This document shows, one piece after another, positions 6,815-13,607 of a DNA stretch of 21,894 nucleotides; position 1 is the first letter of the stretch; each line of letters opens with the position of its first letter. The notes beneath the pieces were generated by a model. That model did not search any database, was not told where the DNA came from, and was given only the letters and a program-made list of their open reading frames with translations. The translations under genes were made by a program, and so were the position numbers. Source of the DNA: a virus; IMG/VR virus record IMGVR_UViG_3300020405_000029, positions 1 through 21,894 of that record; one strand, 5' to 3'.

Positions 6815-7060
6815 ATGATTCAAGACAAAAAATATAAAGAAAAATCTCTAACAATTGATCTAGATGGTAGTGAGGGAAACTCTTTCTACCTACTTGGCTT
6901 TGTTCATAAAGCAATCAAAGACAAAGTTGTTAGAGATCATGTAATTGAACAGATGAAATCTGGTGATTATATAAACTTAGTCAAGACTTTCGACAAATAT
7001 CTCGGACATGTCGTGACATTAGAAACTAGTCAAGAAGATTTGTTAAAGGAGTTATTATGA
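6815..7060 (+). CDS. Conserved small T4-like phage protein
   Basis: I choose ATG 6815, which has AGAGG five bases upstream, over the GTG at 6794, which lies at the predicted transcription start. The product of 81 residues has LTIDLDGSEGNSFYLLGFVHK, then GDYINLVKTFDKYLGHVVTLE. This pattern recalls a small conserved protein of marine T4-like phages. No function is known to me. It ends in ATGA overlap with the next gene. Confidence 0.7.
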   Translation: MIQDKKYKEKSLTIDLDGSEGNSFYLLGFVHKAIKDKVVRDHVIEQMKSGDYINLVKTFDKYLGHVVTLETSQEDLLKELL

Positions 7061-7290
7061 ATATCGGTGATAAAATAATTGGCAATTGGGGAGCTTTACA
7101 CCCCTGGACTTATGGTGTGATTAAAGAAATCACAAAAGATTATAAAGCATGTTTAGATACAATAGTTGTTGACTGGGACAAAGATAGTGAATTAAGTTTC
7201 TCAGAGTATAAGATAAACACAGTAACAAGTGTCCCTGATGATTTGTTTATTGATAAAATTGGTGTTTACCATTTACAAGGGAGTGTATAA
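7057..7290 (+). CDS. Hypothetical protein, 77 residues
   Basis: It overlaps the upstream gene by 4 bases and shares its last base with the next ATG (TAATG). The composition suggests a small beta-rich domain: GDKIIGNWGALHPWTYGVIKEI at the start is reminiscent of a KOW- or SH3-like barrel, followed by a strand-rich middle (ACLDTIVVDWDKDSELSFSEY is split by charged turns). No family can be named with confidence. Confidence 0.6.
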   Translation: MNIGDKIIGNWGALHPWTYGVIKEITKDYKACLDTIVVDWDKDSELSFSEYKINTVTSVPDDLFIDKIGVYHLQGSV

Positions 7291-7451
7291 TGAAATTACA
7301 AGCGGCTTTGAAAGTTCTTAAAAAAGATGCAAAGTTCTTAGGTATGACGTTTGAAGAATTATTAATTTTTATAGTTCGTAATCCGTATGCTCAAAAATTA
7401 AGTACACTTGAAGCATACAAAGTATATAAAAGAGAGGGCAGTTGGCGATGA
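7290..7451 (+). CDS. 53-residue hypothetical protein
   Basis: The start shares a base with the previous stop (TAATG) and the stop overlaps the next ATG (ATGA). The product is basic and helical (MKLQAALKVLKKDAKFLG), with FEELLIFIVRNPYAQKLSTLEAY following. No known motif is seen. The overlaps on both sides and the intact frame support it as a gene. Confidence 0.55.
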   Translation: MKLQAALKVLKKDAKFLGMTFEELLIFIVRNPYAQKLSTLEAYKVYKREGSWR

Positions 7452-7588
7452 TAAAAAGTATAAGAAATTGGCTTATAAAAAGTGATGAATGGTTTGAAGA
7501 ACATTATATCATAGCAAGTTTAGTAGAAGGCTTTTGTCTTCTAGGTATTGCAACAATATTTTATTTAGCATTAATAATATGGAGTTAA
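7448..7588 (+). CDS. 46-residue membrane micro-protein
   Basis: It begins in ATGA overlap with the gene before and ends just before the next ATG. The N-terminal half is charged (MIKSIRNWLIKSDEWFEEHY). The second half, IIASLVEGFCLLGIATIFYLALIIW, is one clear membrane span. No family is recognised. A membrane-targeted host-interaction role is possible but not shown. Confidence 0.55.
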   Translation: MIKSIRNWLIKSDEWFEEHYIIASLVEGFCLLGIATIFYLALIIWS

Positions 7589-7589
7589 T

Positions 7590-7991
7590 ATGGTTCTAAA
7601 AAAGAAACGTAAAATGTCAGAAGAGGCTCGTAGAGCCGCGGCTGAAAGATTGGCAAAAGCTAGAGAGCAACGCCAATTAAATAATCCACCAAAGTTATCA
7701 CATGTACACCCAGATGTGTTAGCAAAACCCGATGATCACCCATTATCTTACAAAAATGTTATGTCTTGGATAAAGTATAACAGAGAGCAATTACCGGGCT
7801 TACGAAAGAATGTTCGTGCAAATGCAAAAGGCTCAATTGCTAAATTGGCTGATGTTGAAGGTTACATACGTAATCTACAAACTTACATTCGTATTGGCAC
7901 TTATGTCGATATGTTCTATGGTGCCGATCAAGAGAAAAAAATTACTCTCAGAACCATAGTTCCCGCTGGTAATAAATACGAAGATGAGTAA
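7590..7991 (+). CDS. Hypothetical phage protein with basic helical N-terminus
   Basis: A 133-residue soluble protein. Residues 1-35 are a strongly basic, alanine-rich helix (KKKRKMSEEARRAAAERLAK) that could bind nucleic acid or be disordered. The middle (HPLSYKNVMSWIKYNREQLP) and the C-terminal half look folded. A GGAG ribosome site lies six bases before the ATG. The pattern seems conserved in T4-like marine phages from memory, but I know no function. It overlaps the next gene by 8 bases. Confidence 0.65.
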   Translation: MVLKKKRKMSEEARRAAAERLAKAREQRQLNNPPKLSHVHPDVLAKPDDHPLSYKNVMSWIKYNREQLPGLRKNVRANAKGSIAKLADVEGYIRNLQTYIRIGTYVDMFYGADQEKKITLRTIVPAGNKYEDE

Positions 7992-8331
7992 AATTATCAA
8001 ATTTCCCAAAGAGTCTATTCGTCAAAACGACTCTTTGGATATGCTTAAAAAGATACGCCGACAAAAAGAACATTATATTAATAATATAGTTGATCAACAT
8101 TGTAGTAGTTTATTGGCGAATATTGGATTGTCAGGTTTTAAGATTGACAATGAAGAGTTTATGAAAGATTTTGCTTTCACAGTAGAATCAGTAAGATCAG
8201 CTTTATATCGAAACATGGGAATACATCATGAATTTCATACTACGTTAGATGAAATGTCTGAAATATTAGATACTGAAGAATTATCTGAGGAAGAACAAAT
8301 GTCAATGAATTTTGAAAACGAAGATGAGTAG
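7984..8331 (+). CDS. Hypothetical protein, 115 residues, acidic tail
   Basis: A soluble, mostly helical product. The N-terminus is basic (KKIRRQKEHYINNIVDQH) and the C-terminus is highly acidic (EELSEEEQMSMNFENEDE). The final residues NEDE resemble those of the preceding protein (KYEDE), because both genes end in a GAAGATGAGTA sequence in which the next start codon is embedded. No family is recognised. Confidence 0.6.
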   Translation: MSKIIKFPKESIRQNDSLDMLKKIRRQKEHYINNIVDQHCSSLLANIGLSGFKIDNEEFMKDFAFTVESVRSALYRNMGIHHEFHTTLDEMSEILDTEELSEEEQMSMNFENEDE

Positions 8332-8452
8332 TGTAGATAGACAGATTTGGTATGTTTTGACTAGCGAATTAAAAGATGAGTCTTTACCAAAAGATGTACA
8401 GATTTGGTTGAAAGCTAGAATTAAAGAAATTGAGGACCGATATAGAACTTGA
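8324..8452 (+). CDS. 42-residue hypothetical protein
   Basis: The ATG lies inside the end of the previous gene in the same GATGAGTAG context used by its neighbour. The product is MSSVDRQIWYVLTSELKDES... ending in KARIKEIEDRYRT, soluble and helical. Its stop codon overlaps the -35 hexamer of the rnh promoter. No family is recognised; the call rests on the overlap pattern and intact frame. Confidence 0.5.
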   Translation: MSSVDRQIWYVLTSELKDESLPKDVQIWLKARIKEIEDRYRT

Positions 8453-8478
8453 CAAAACACTCTATAGTGTGATATAAA
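8449..8478 (+). promoter_or_regulatory. rnh promoter with palindromic spacer and TATAAATA box
   Basis: TTGACA (8449-8454) and TATAAA (8473-8478) are 18 bases apart. The -10 is also part of TATAAATA (8473-8480), the T4 late-promoter consensus. The spacer holds an interrupted palindrome, ACACT-CTAT-AGTGT (8457-8470), placed where an operator could act. Confidence 0.6.
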
Positions 8479-8510
8479 TATTATTAGATAATTAAAATAG
8501 AGAGTATATA

Positions 8511-9374
8511 ATGATACTACTTGACTTGAATCAAGTTATGATTAGTAACTTGATGATGCAACTGCAACGTAATAATGATGAGATTGAGGAAAATATGATA
8601 CGTCATATGATTCTCAATTCAATTCGTTTGTATAACGTAAAGTTTGGATCAAAGTATGGAAAAATGATAATTGCTTGTGATGATAAGAATTACTGGCGTA
8701 AAGATATATTTCCCTACTACAAAGCACATAGAAAAGATGATAGAGAAAAATCTACACTAGATTGGAATCATATCTTTAGTATCTTAAACAAGATACGAGA
8801 TGAACTCAAAGAAACATTTCCCTGGAAAGTATTACAAGTAGATAGAGCAGAAGCAGATGATATTATCGGCACACTCTGTCACAGATTTGGTAAAATACTT
8901 AAAGCAGAAGATGATGAAGATATATTAATAGTATCTGGCGATAAAGATTTTGCACAACTACAGAAATATGCAAACGTAGAACAGTATTCACCAATGCTCA
9001 AGAAGTGGATACGTATCAATAACCCAGAGGCTTTTCTACGTGAACATATTATGAGAGGTGATAGAGGTGATGGTGTACCAAACTTTCTATCAGCAGATAA
9101 TTGTATTGTTGTTGGTTCTAGACAAAAACCACTAGCATCTAAAAAGATAGAAAAGTGGATGGGTTTAGATCCCAGAGATTTTTGTAATGAGATAATGTTA
9201 CGAAATTATAAGCGAAATGAAACTCTGGTAAACTTGGAGTTAGTACCAGACAACATAAAGAATCAAATTAATGAGAAGTTCGATAACTATAAAATACCAT
9301 CTAGAAGTGGACTACTAAATTATTTTATAAAGAATAGATTAAAGTTATTGATAGATAAGATTGGAGAATTTTAA
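8511..9374 (+). CDS. rnh: RNase H / 5'-3' exonuclease (T4 Rnh type)
   Basis: A 287-residue FEN/RAD2-like nuclease. The acidic active-site residues appear in order: D5 in MILLDLNQ, D57-D58 in IACDDKNYWRKDIFP, E114-x-D116-D117 in RAEADDIIGTL, D144 and D146 in VSGDKDFAQLQ, and D184/D187 in RGDRGDGVPNFLS, which is the helix-3-turn-helix region. In T4 this enzyme removes RNA primers from lagging-strand fragments with the help of gp32. It is somewhat shorter than T4 Rnh. In T4 the gene lies just before dsbA-33-59-32; here those partners resume about 7.8 kb downstream. Confidence 0.9.
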   Translation: MILLDLNQVMISNLMMQLQRNNDEIEENMIRHMILNSIRLYNVKFGSKYGKMIIACDDKNYWRKDIFPYYKAHRKDDREKSTLDWNHIFSILNKIRDELKETFPWKVLQVDRAEADDIIGTLCHRFGKILKAEDDEDILIVSGDKDFAQLQKYANVEQYSPMLKKWIRINNPEAFLREHIMRGDRGDGVPNFLSADNCIVVGSRQKPLASKKIEKWMGLDPRDFCNEIMLRNYKRNETLVNLELVPDNIKNQINEKFDNYKIPSRSGLLNYFIKNRLKLLIDKIGEF

Positions 9375-9802
9375 TGAGAAAGACATTTCATCAGATGTTC
9401 TCAGATAATGAGAAATTAAAATCTCGCAAAGATAAAGTAGAGCATCTACGTAGTTGTAGTAGTCCTGGTTTAAAAGCGATTTTAGGATTCACTTATGATC
9501 CAAATGTAAAATGGTTATTACCTGAAGGTACACCACCATTTACACCAAATACTATTTCTGATAATGAAGGACAGTTAGAGTATGAGAGTCGTAAGTTTTA
9601 TTTGTTTGTAGAAGGACCGAGTGAGCAACAACAAAATTTAAAGAAACATAAAAGAGAAGAGTTGTTTATCAACATGCTAGAAACTGTAAGTCATGTAGAA
9701 GCCAAAATTTTATTGGGCATGAAAGAAAGAAAACTACCTTACAAAGGTATAACTAAAAAATTAGTAGCAGAAGCTTTTCCAAACTTAGCGAGTAATTGGT
9801 AA
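9374..9802 (+). CDS. DUF6433-type conserved T4-like phage protein
   Basis: It starts on the last base of the rnh stop (TAATG). The 142-residue soluble protein has LRSCSSPGLKAILGFTYDPNVKWLLPEG, then KFYLFVEG and a C-terminal helical part ending in LVAEAFPNLA. From memory, this sequence pattern matches a family widespread in T4-like marine phages and listed as DUF6433; its function is unknown. Its position directly after rnh suggests a role in DNA metabolism, but that is inference only. Confidence 0.7.
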   Translation: MRKTFHQMFSDNEKLKSRKDKVEHLRSCSSPGLKAILGFTYDPNVKWLLPEGTPPFTPNTISDNEGQLEYESRKFYLFVEGPSEQQQNLKKHKREELFINMLETVSHVEAKILLGMKERKLPYKGITKKLVAEAFPNLASNW

Positions 9803-9957
9803 TGGAACTAGATTTTACTTCTAAGAAGAGAGAGGGTTTTACATCTACAACTGATCATGTTATACGACATGAGATGCAGAGAATGGTTGATAAAATTAAT
9901 GAACTTGAAAAAAGAATAATTGAGTTAGAAAAACCAATAGAGGATTATTTAAAATGA
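9802..9957 (+). CDS. 51-residue coiled-coil micro-protein
   Basis: It is joined to both neighbours by overlaps (TAATG upstream, ATGA downstream). The first 20 residues are polar (MELDFTSKKREGFTSTTDHV). The rest (HEMQRMVDKINELEKRIIEL) has leucine and isoleucine in heptad spacing, typical of a short coiled coil. No family is recognised. It may serve as an oligomerising partner for a neighbour. Confidence 0.55.
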   Translation: MELDFTSKKREGFTSTTDHVIRHEMQRMVDKINELEKRIIELEKPIEDYLK

Positions 9958-10520
9958 GTACTGCTTTTATTATAGGAAATGGACCTAGTAGAAAAAGTAT
10001 CAACTTAGATAAATTAATTGGTAAAGGTACAATATATGGGTGTAATGCTCTATATAGAGACTTTGATAAATATGATTACCTAGTTAGTATTGATAAAACT
10101 TTTCAAAAGATACTAACCGATTTATATGATAAATTACCAGAAAATATTATATTTCCACCAGAGAAAGAATGTTTTGAAGAAACTACTGGTAGAAGAAATA
10201 ATGCTGGTATGGTTGCAATGAAAGAGGCGATTAAATCTGGACATAAGAAATTGTTTTGTTTAGGTTTTGATTTTTTAATGGTTGATAAAAATCGTTCTAC
10301 AGATAATATTTACAAAGATAGTGAAGGTTATGGTATTGAAACTCATGCAAATGCAGAAGACAATATTCATAGAGTATCTTATCTAAATTGGTTTATGAAT
10401 GAACACAAAGATGTAAGATTTACTTTTGTTTTTCCTACTGTAGAAATGTATCAACTGGATACTGACAATGCTTATGGTATACTAATAGATAAATTTATAG
10501 AAAATTATGCTGGAGAATAA
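9954..10520 (+). CDS. MptE/DUF115- or sialyltransferase-like Rossmann protein
   Basis: A 188-residue protein starting with a Rossmann-type strand and loop, AFIIGNGPSRKSINLDKL, followed by IYGCNALYRDFDKYDYLVSIDK. A later NNAGMVAMKEAIKSGHKKLF leads into CLGFDF. The G-x-G-P-S loop with a following N-A and the A-I-x-x-G-(6)-G-x-D-F pattern resemble DUF115/MptE-like proteins and the CMP-binding fold of GT42 sialyltransferases. A nucleotide-sugar or pyrophosphoryl transfer role is plausible. It may belong functionally to the glycan module at the left end of the window. The exact family is uncertain. Confidence 0.55.
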   Translation: MSTAFIIGNGPSRKSINLDKLIGKGTIYGCNALYRDFDKYDYLVSIDKTFQKILTDLYDKLPENIIFPPEKECFEETTGRRNNAGMVAMKEAIKSGHKKLFCLGFDFLMVDKNRSTDNIYKDSEGYGIETHANAEDNIHRVSYLNWFMNEHKDVRFTFVFPTVEMYQLDTDNAYGILIDKFIENYAGE

Positions 10521-10523
10521 TAT

Positions 10524-10712
10524 ATGTATGAGTTATTAATGCTTTTTATTTTAATAGGGTGTGGCTTTACATCTTATAGAATTGGTTATATCGAAGGAAC
10601 TAAAAAAGGCATTGATGCTGGTATAGAAGGCTGTTGGAATAGAATGAGAAAGAAAGGTTTAATACCCGCTAATTTATCTGTTGAAAAATTTGTAGCTAGG
10701 ATAACTGAATAA
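10524..10712 (+). CDS. 62-residue membrane-anchored protein
   Basis: The N-terminal segment MYELLMLFILIGCGFTSYRIGY is one membrane span with Gly and Cys that could also act as a weak lipobox, though the residues before Cys (LIG-C) are only partly lipobox-like. The remainder is a soluble basic helix (EGTKKGIDAGIEGCWNRMRKK). No family is recognised. It is followed in TAATG overlap by a very basic micro-ORF. Confidence 0.55.
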   Translation: MYELLMLFILIGCGFTSYRIGYIEGTKKGIDAGIEGCWNRMRKKGLIPANLSVEKFVARITE

Positions 10713-10819
10713 TGCCTTGGCCACATAAAAATAAACCATCTACTGGCAGGAGAAAAATCGGCTCAGCGAAAAGAAAAGCTAGAAATAAAAGAGCAAAACA
10801 GAAGAAGGGAAAGAAGTAG
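10712..10819 (+). CDS. 35-residue extremely basic micro-protein
   Basis: It starts on the last base of the preceding stop (TAATG) and ends immediately before the next start. The product is MPWPHKNKPSTGRRKIGSAK followed by an almost uninterrupted run of Lys and Arg; roughly half of all residues are basic and none is acidic. Such composition suits binding to nucleic acid. No family is recognised, and a chance A-rich frame cannot be excluded, but the tight packing on both sides favours a gene. Confidence 0.5.
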   Translation: MPWPHKNKPSTGRRKIGSAKRKARNKRAKQKKGKK

Positions 10820-11035
10820 TTGTGGCAGAGACTAAAGGATAGAGTAAAAGGGTTATGGAATGTCGATAGTATTATTGACATTATTGTTGATTTTTTATTA
10901 TTAATTCTTGATGTTATAACTTCACCAATACTTATCGCGGTTAGATTAATCAGACACTTTTTTAATAACTGGATTAAGAATACAATAAAAGGTATTCTTA
11001 AATGGTTTGCTCATAAAGTGTTAAGATTGCCCTAA
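10820..11035 (+). CDS. 71-residue amphipathic/membrane protein, TTG start
   Basis: The only suitable in-frame start is TTG at 10820, directly after the stop of the preceding ORF and with AAGGGAAAGAAG upstream as ribosome site. A basic, amphipathic N-terminus (WQRLKDRVKGLWNV) is followed by one membrane span (SIIDIIVDFLLLILDVITSP) and a basic amphipathic tail (FNNWIKNTIKGILKWFAHK). The holin-like pattern of one span between basic helices is noted, but no role is assigned. It shares one base with the next ATG. Confidence 0.5.
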   Translation: MWQRLKDRVKGLWNVDSIIDIIVDFLLLILDVITSPILIAVRLIRHFFNNWIKNTIKGILKWFAHKVLRLP

Positions 11036-11226
11036 TGGACGAAACTCATTATACTCACGAAATAAAAGAAACACATACATGGAAAAAATACACATTCAAA
11101 GTAACAATGTCGTTAGTTTTTGTATGTTATGTCTTGACAATATTGTATGAATGGTTTATATTAGGTATAGAACATGACATATGGCTTATGCAAATTTTAG
11201 ATTATGTACTAAGAGGTGAATTATGA
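11035..11226 (+). CDS. 63-residue single-span membrane protein
   Basis: A His/Thr/Glu-rich N-terminus (MDETHYTHEIKETHTW) precedes a membrane span (FKVTMSLVFVCYVLTILYEW) and a short C-terminal tail. It overlaps the upstream gene by one base and the glycosylase-like gene by 4. A good promoter lies inside its second half and serves the next gene. No family is recognised. Confidence 0.55.
   Translation: MDETHYTHEIKETHTWKKYTFKVTMSLVFVCYVLTILYEWFILGIEHDIWLMQILDYVLRGEL
11134..11162 (+). promoter_or_regulatory. Intragenic promoter for the glycosylase-like gene
   Basis: TTGACA (11134-11139) and TATATT (11157-11162) are separated by exactly 17 bases, inside the preceding membrane-protein gene. Transcription would start near 11169, about 55 bases before the ATG at 11223. 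Confidence 0.6.
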
Positions 11227-11774
11227 ATGTATTTTATTTAGATGAAGATGTAAAAGAATGTGCTAAAATGCATGTTGATAAACATGTTGTCAAAATGATT
11301 GTCGAGTATGCACAGTTACTATCAACTGCACACAGAATGCTAGATGCAGTAGAATATACTGGCTTATCAAAGAATGGCCGTAAAGTCAAAAGATATCGTT
11401 TCGAAAATGATTACTACGATAAAACTTTTTATCAAGCAGTTCATTATCATCACCCATCAGCAGTATGGACTAGAGCATCAAGAATGAATTACAGATGGCT
11501 CTATGATTTGTTTTGTGCATTGTGTGACGAGTATACACACAGATATGGTAAGAAACATTCTACAGATACAAAACTACGAGTGTTACTTGCCATGGCACCA
11601 AAAAATATTCCTGACAAACCTTTCACTCAGCCAACACCAGCTATGTCACACTTTCCACAATGTGTCGTAAAGAATGATTCGTTGGCTTCATATCGTAATT
11701 ATTACAGAGAAGCAAAAAGTGGCTTTGCAGTATGGACTAAACGTGATGTACCATACTGGTACAAAGTTGCTTAA
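11223..11774 (+). CDS. Pyrimidine-dimer DNA glycosylase-like protein
   Basis: A 183-residue protein opening with MNVFYLDEDVKECAKMHVDK followed by HVVKMIVEYAQLLSTAHR. This start is characteristic of a T4-like cyanophage and pelagiphage family usually annotated as pyrimidine-dimer DNA glycosylase (PF03013 type, related to T4 DenV). A later HYHHPSAVWTRASRMNYRWLY and the C-terminal SYRNYYREAKSGFAVWTKR also fit that family. Such enzymes would cut the glycosidic bond at UV dimers, useful to a phage in sunlit water. The catalytic details are not demonstrated. An intragenic promoter precedes it and a terminator follows. Confidence 0.65.
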   Translation: MNVFYLDEDVKECAKMHVDKHVVKMIVEYAQLLSTAHRMLDAVEYTGLSKNGRKVKRYRFENDYYDKTFYQAVHYHHPSAVWTRASRMNYRWLYDLFCALCDEYTHRYGKKHSTDTKLRVLLAMAPKNIPDKPFTQPTPAMSHFPQCVVKNDSLASYRNYYREAKSGFAVWTKRDVPYWYKVA

Positions 11775-11847
11775 TTATATATACTACGATTTGTGAAAAA
11801 AAGGAAAACAAGTGGAACATTTGAAACACAAATATTAAATTTAACCT

Positions 11848-11873
11848 GGGGTGCTGAGTCGCCCCTTTTTTTT
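11848..11873 (+). terminator. Rho-independent terminator
   Basis: GGGGTG (11848-11853) pairs with CGCCCC (11860-11865) around a six-base loop, followed by eight T residues (11866-11873). It closes the unit ending with the glycosylase-like gene. The ribosome site of the next gene (AAAGGAG) begins only a few bases later. Confidence 0.85.
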
Positions 11874-11890
11874 GTCTAAAGGAGAACTAA

Positions 11891-12895
11891 ATGAAATTAA
11901 GAATGAATAGAAGAGAGTTTGGTATAGGTACTGCTACTGCTATTGCGGCCTTATCAGCTTTCCCTACGTTTGCAGGTGGCAAATTAAAAGTTGCTGGTAT
12001 ATACACAGTACCAACACAACAAAAGTGGGTAGCAAGATTGCATCTTGCACTTGATGCCGCGGCAAAACGTGGTGAGATAGATTACGTATATTCAGAGAGT
12101 ACTGCTAATACTGATTACGTAAGAGTTATGAGAGAATACTGCGATAGTGGTGTAAACATGATTGTTGGTGAGGCTTTTGGTATTAGTAAAGAAGCTAGAA
12201 AAGTTGCTGATGATTATGAGAATATTGCATTTTTAATGGGCGATCCATTCAAGCCACATGGAAACAACTTCTCAGTATTTGATAACTATATTCACGAACC
12301 ATGCTTTCTGATGGGAATATTAGCTGGTGAAATGAGTAAGACTAAGAAACTTGGTATGGTAGGCGGTTATGCCATCGGTGAAGTCAATAGATTATTTCAT
12401 GCATTTATGGACGGAGCTAAGAGTATGAATCCTGAATGTGAGTTTAAAGTAACTTATATTGGTTCTTGGTATGATCCGCCAAAAGCAAAAGAAGCCGCTT
12501 TTGCACAGATAGAAGCTGGTTGTGATATATTATATGCTGAACGTGCAGGTGTTGTAGATGCTTGTAGAGAAAAAGGTATACTAGCTTTTGGTAATGTGAA
12601 TGATATGAACAAAGAAGAAAACGGTACAGATGTTGTTGTTACTTCTGCTTTATGGCATATGGAAGGTGCAATTGATCATGCGATTGCTAAAGTAAAAGCT
12701 GGTAACTGGAGTGCTGAAGAGTATCATGATTGGACTATGATGGCAAAAGGTGGTGCATCTCTAGCACCTTACTATGAGTTTGATAGTAAAATATCAGCAG
12801 ACATGAAAGCAAAGATTGCAGGTTTATCTGAAAGAATAATCTCTGGTGACTTTGTTGTAAAAATTACTGATGATGAACCAAAGTCTACATTTTAA
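11891..12895 (+). CDS. BMP/PnrA-family ABC transporter solute-binding protein, Tat signal
   Basis: A 334-residue protein of the length usual for periplasmic solute-binding proteins. The N-terminus has a twin-arginine signal (NRREFGIG, then a hydrophobic AIAALSAFP) with a likely cut after TFA. The mature part, KLKVAGIYTVPTQQKWVARL, followed by VRVMREYCDSGVNMIVGEAFG, ENIAFLMGD and EPCFLMGILAGEMSKTKKLGMVGG, matches the BMP (Med/PnrA) family, which binds purine nucleosides or related small molecules for ABC import. No permease or ATPase lies nearby, so it would have to serve a host transporter. The ribosome site AAGGAG is strong. Acquisition from the host is likely. Confidence 0.85.
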   Translation: MKLRMNRREFGIGTATAIAALSAFPTFAGGKLKVAGIYTVPTQQKWVARLHLALDAAAKRGEIDYVYSESTANTDYVRVMREYCDSGVNMIVGEAFGISKEARKVADDYENIAFLMGDPFKPHGNNFSVFDNYIHEPCFLMGILAGEMSKTKKLGMVGGYAIGEVNRLFHAFMDGAKSMNPECEFKVTYIGSWYDPPKAKEAAFAQIEAGCDILYAERAGVVDACREKGILAFGNVNDMNKEENGTDVVVTSALWHMEGAIDHAIAKVKAGNWSAEEYHDWTMMAKGGASLAPYYEFDSKISADMKAKIAGLSERIISGDFVVKITDDEPKSTF

Positions 12896-12897
12896 TT

Positions 12898-12969
12898 ATG
12901 TCTGAATCTGAGATGAAAAAATACATAGAACTTCTCATGAGAATTTGGAACGTCAAAGATAAGTCTTGA
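12898..12969 (+). CDS. 23-residue micro-ORF
   Basis: It starts three bases after the stop of the solute-binding protein and encodes MSESEMKKYIELLMRIWNVK plus three residues, a short amphipathic helix. It may be a real micro-protein or only the leader region before the Fe-S carrier gene. No ribosome site is evident. Confidence 0.3.
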   Translation: MSESEMKKYIELLMRIWNVKDKS

Positions 12970-12977
12970 CGAGTACA

Positions 12978-12985
12978 TATAAATA
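12978..12985 (+). promoter_or_regulatory. Candidate late promoter TATAAATA
   Basis: TATAAATA is the T4 late-promoter consensus, read by the gp55/gp33/gp45 system; gp33 is encoded in this window. Transcription would begin near 12991, only a few bases before the ATG at 12993, giving a nearly leaderless message. A TTGACG at 12966 is not at a useful distance. Confidence 0.45.
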
Positions 12986-12992
12986 AAGTACT

Positions 12993-13283
12993 ATGAGTAC
13001 TATGTTAAACATAACAGAACGGGCAAAAGAATATCTTGCCCAAGTTGGAAGTCCGAATGTCTCACTATCTGTAAAAGGTGGTGGGTGTTCGGGCTTTAAA
13101 TATGAATGGGGTACAACTGATAAAGAACCAACAGTTGCGAATCTTTACTTAGATCCAATGGCTGAGATGTTCGTATTTGGTTGTACTGTAGATTATATTG
13201 AAGAGTTAGGTGGTAGCTACTTGACAGTTCTCAACCCTAATGCAAAAGCACAATGTGGGTGTGGAGAAAGTTTTGCAGTATGA
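12993..13283 (+). CDS. IscA/ErpA/HesB-type iron-sulfur carrier
   Basis: A 96-residue A-type Fe-S carrier. All three conserved cysteines are visible: C32 in GGGCSGFKYEW, and C88 and C90 in the C-terminal CGCGESF motif. These coordinate or transfer a [2Fe-2S]/[4Fe-4S] cluster to apoproteins in the cytoplasm. An alternative start, M4 at 13002, is equally possible because neither has a clear ribosome site. Similar genes are known in marine T4-like phages. A phage Fe-S client (for instance a nuclease) is possible; the PD-(D/E)XK protein downstream shows no obvious cluster cysteines. Confidence 0.9.
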   Translation: MSTMLNITERAKEYLAQVGSPNVSLSVKGGGCSGFKYEWGTTDKEPTVANLYLDPMAEMFVFGCTVDYIEELGGSYLTVLNPNAKAQCGCGESFAV

Positions 13284-13292
13284 GGAAATATT

Positions 13293-13607
13293 ATGCCGTT
13301 ATATACATTTATGAATAATGATACTGGCGAAGAAGTGACAGAGATGATGTCCATGTCAGCCAGAGAAGAATATCTTAAAAACAATCCACATATGACACAA
13401 CAAATTAAAAGTTTGAATATGGTGTCTATGGTGGGTGGCATCAAGAATGATGGTGGTTGGAATGAAAACTTATCACGTATCGCAGAAGCCCACCCTAACT
13501 CATCACTAGCCGATCAAGTTGGTGGTAGATCAAATAAAACAGTTAAAAATGTGAATGCTTTAAATAAATCTGGTATTCGTAAAGGAAAGTATAGTATGGA
13601 CTTGTGA
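13293..13607 (+). CDS. FmdB-like conserved phage protein lacking zinc cysteines
   Basis: The 104-residue protein opens MPLYTFMNNDTGEEVTEMMS, which follows the N-terminal strand pattern of FmdB/zinc-ribbon proteins (MPxYxFxCxxCG), but both Cys pairs are absent; the protein contains no cysteine. The middle carries MSMSAREEYLKNNPHM and the C-terminal third is polar and Gly/Asn-rich, ending in GIRKGKYSMDL. Similar cysteine-free versions are, from memory, common in T4-like cyanophages. A GAGGAAAT ribosome site precedes the ATG. Function is unknown; a regulatory role is only inferred from the resemblance. Confidence 0.6.
   Translation: MPLYTFMNNDTGEEVTEMMSMSAREEYLKNNPHMTQQIKSLNMVSMVGGIKNDGGWNENLSRIAEAHPNSSLADQVGGRSNKTVKNVNALNKSGIRKGKYSMDL

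Noticed and set aside
12966-12985. TTGACG plus TATAAA as a sigma70 promoter for the Fe-S carrier
   Set aside because: The boxes are only about six bases apart. The TATAAATA part is kept as a late-promoter candidate instead.
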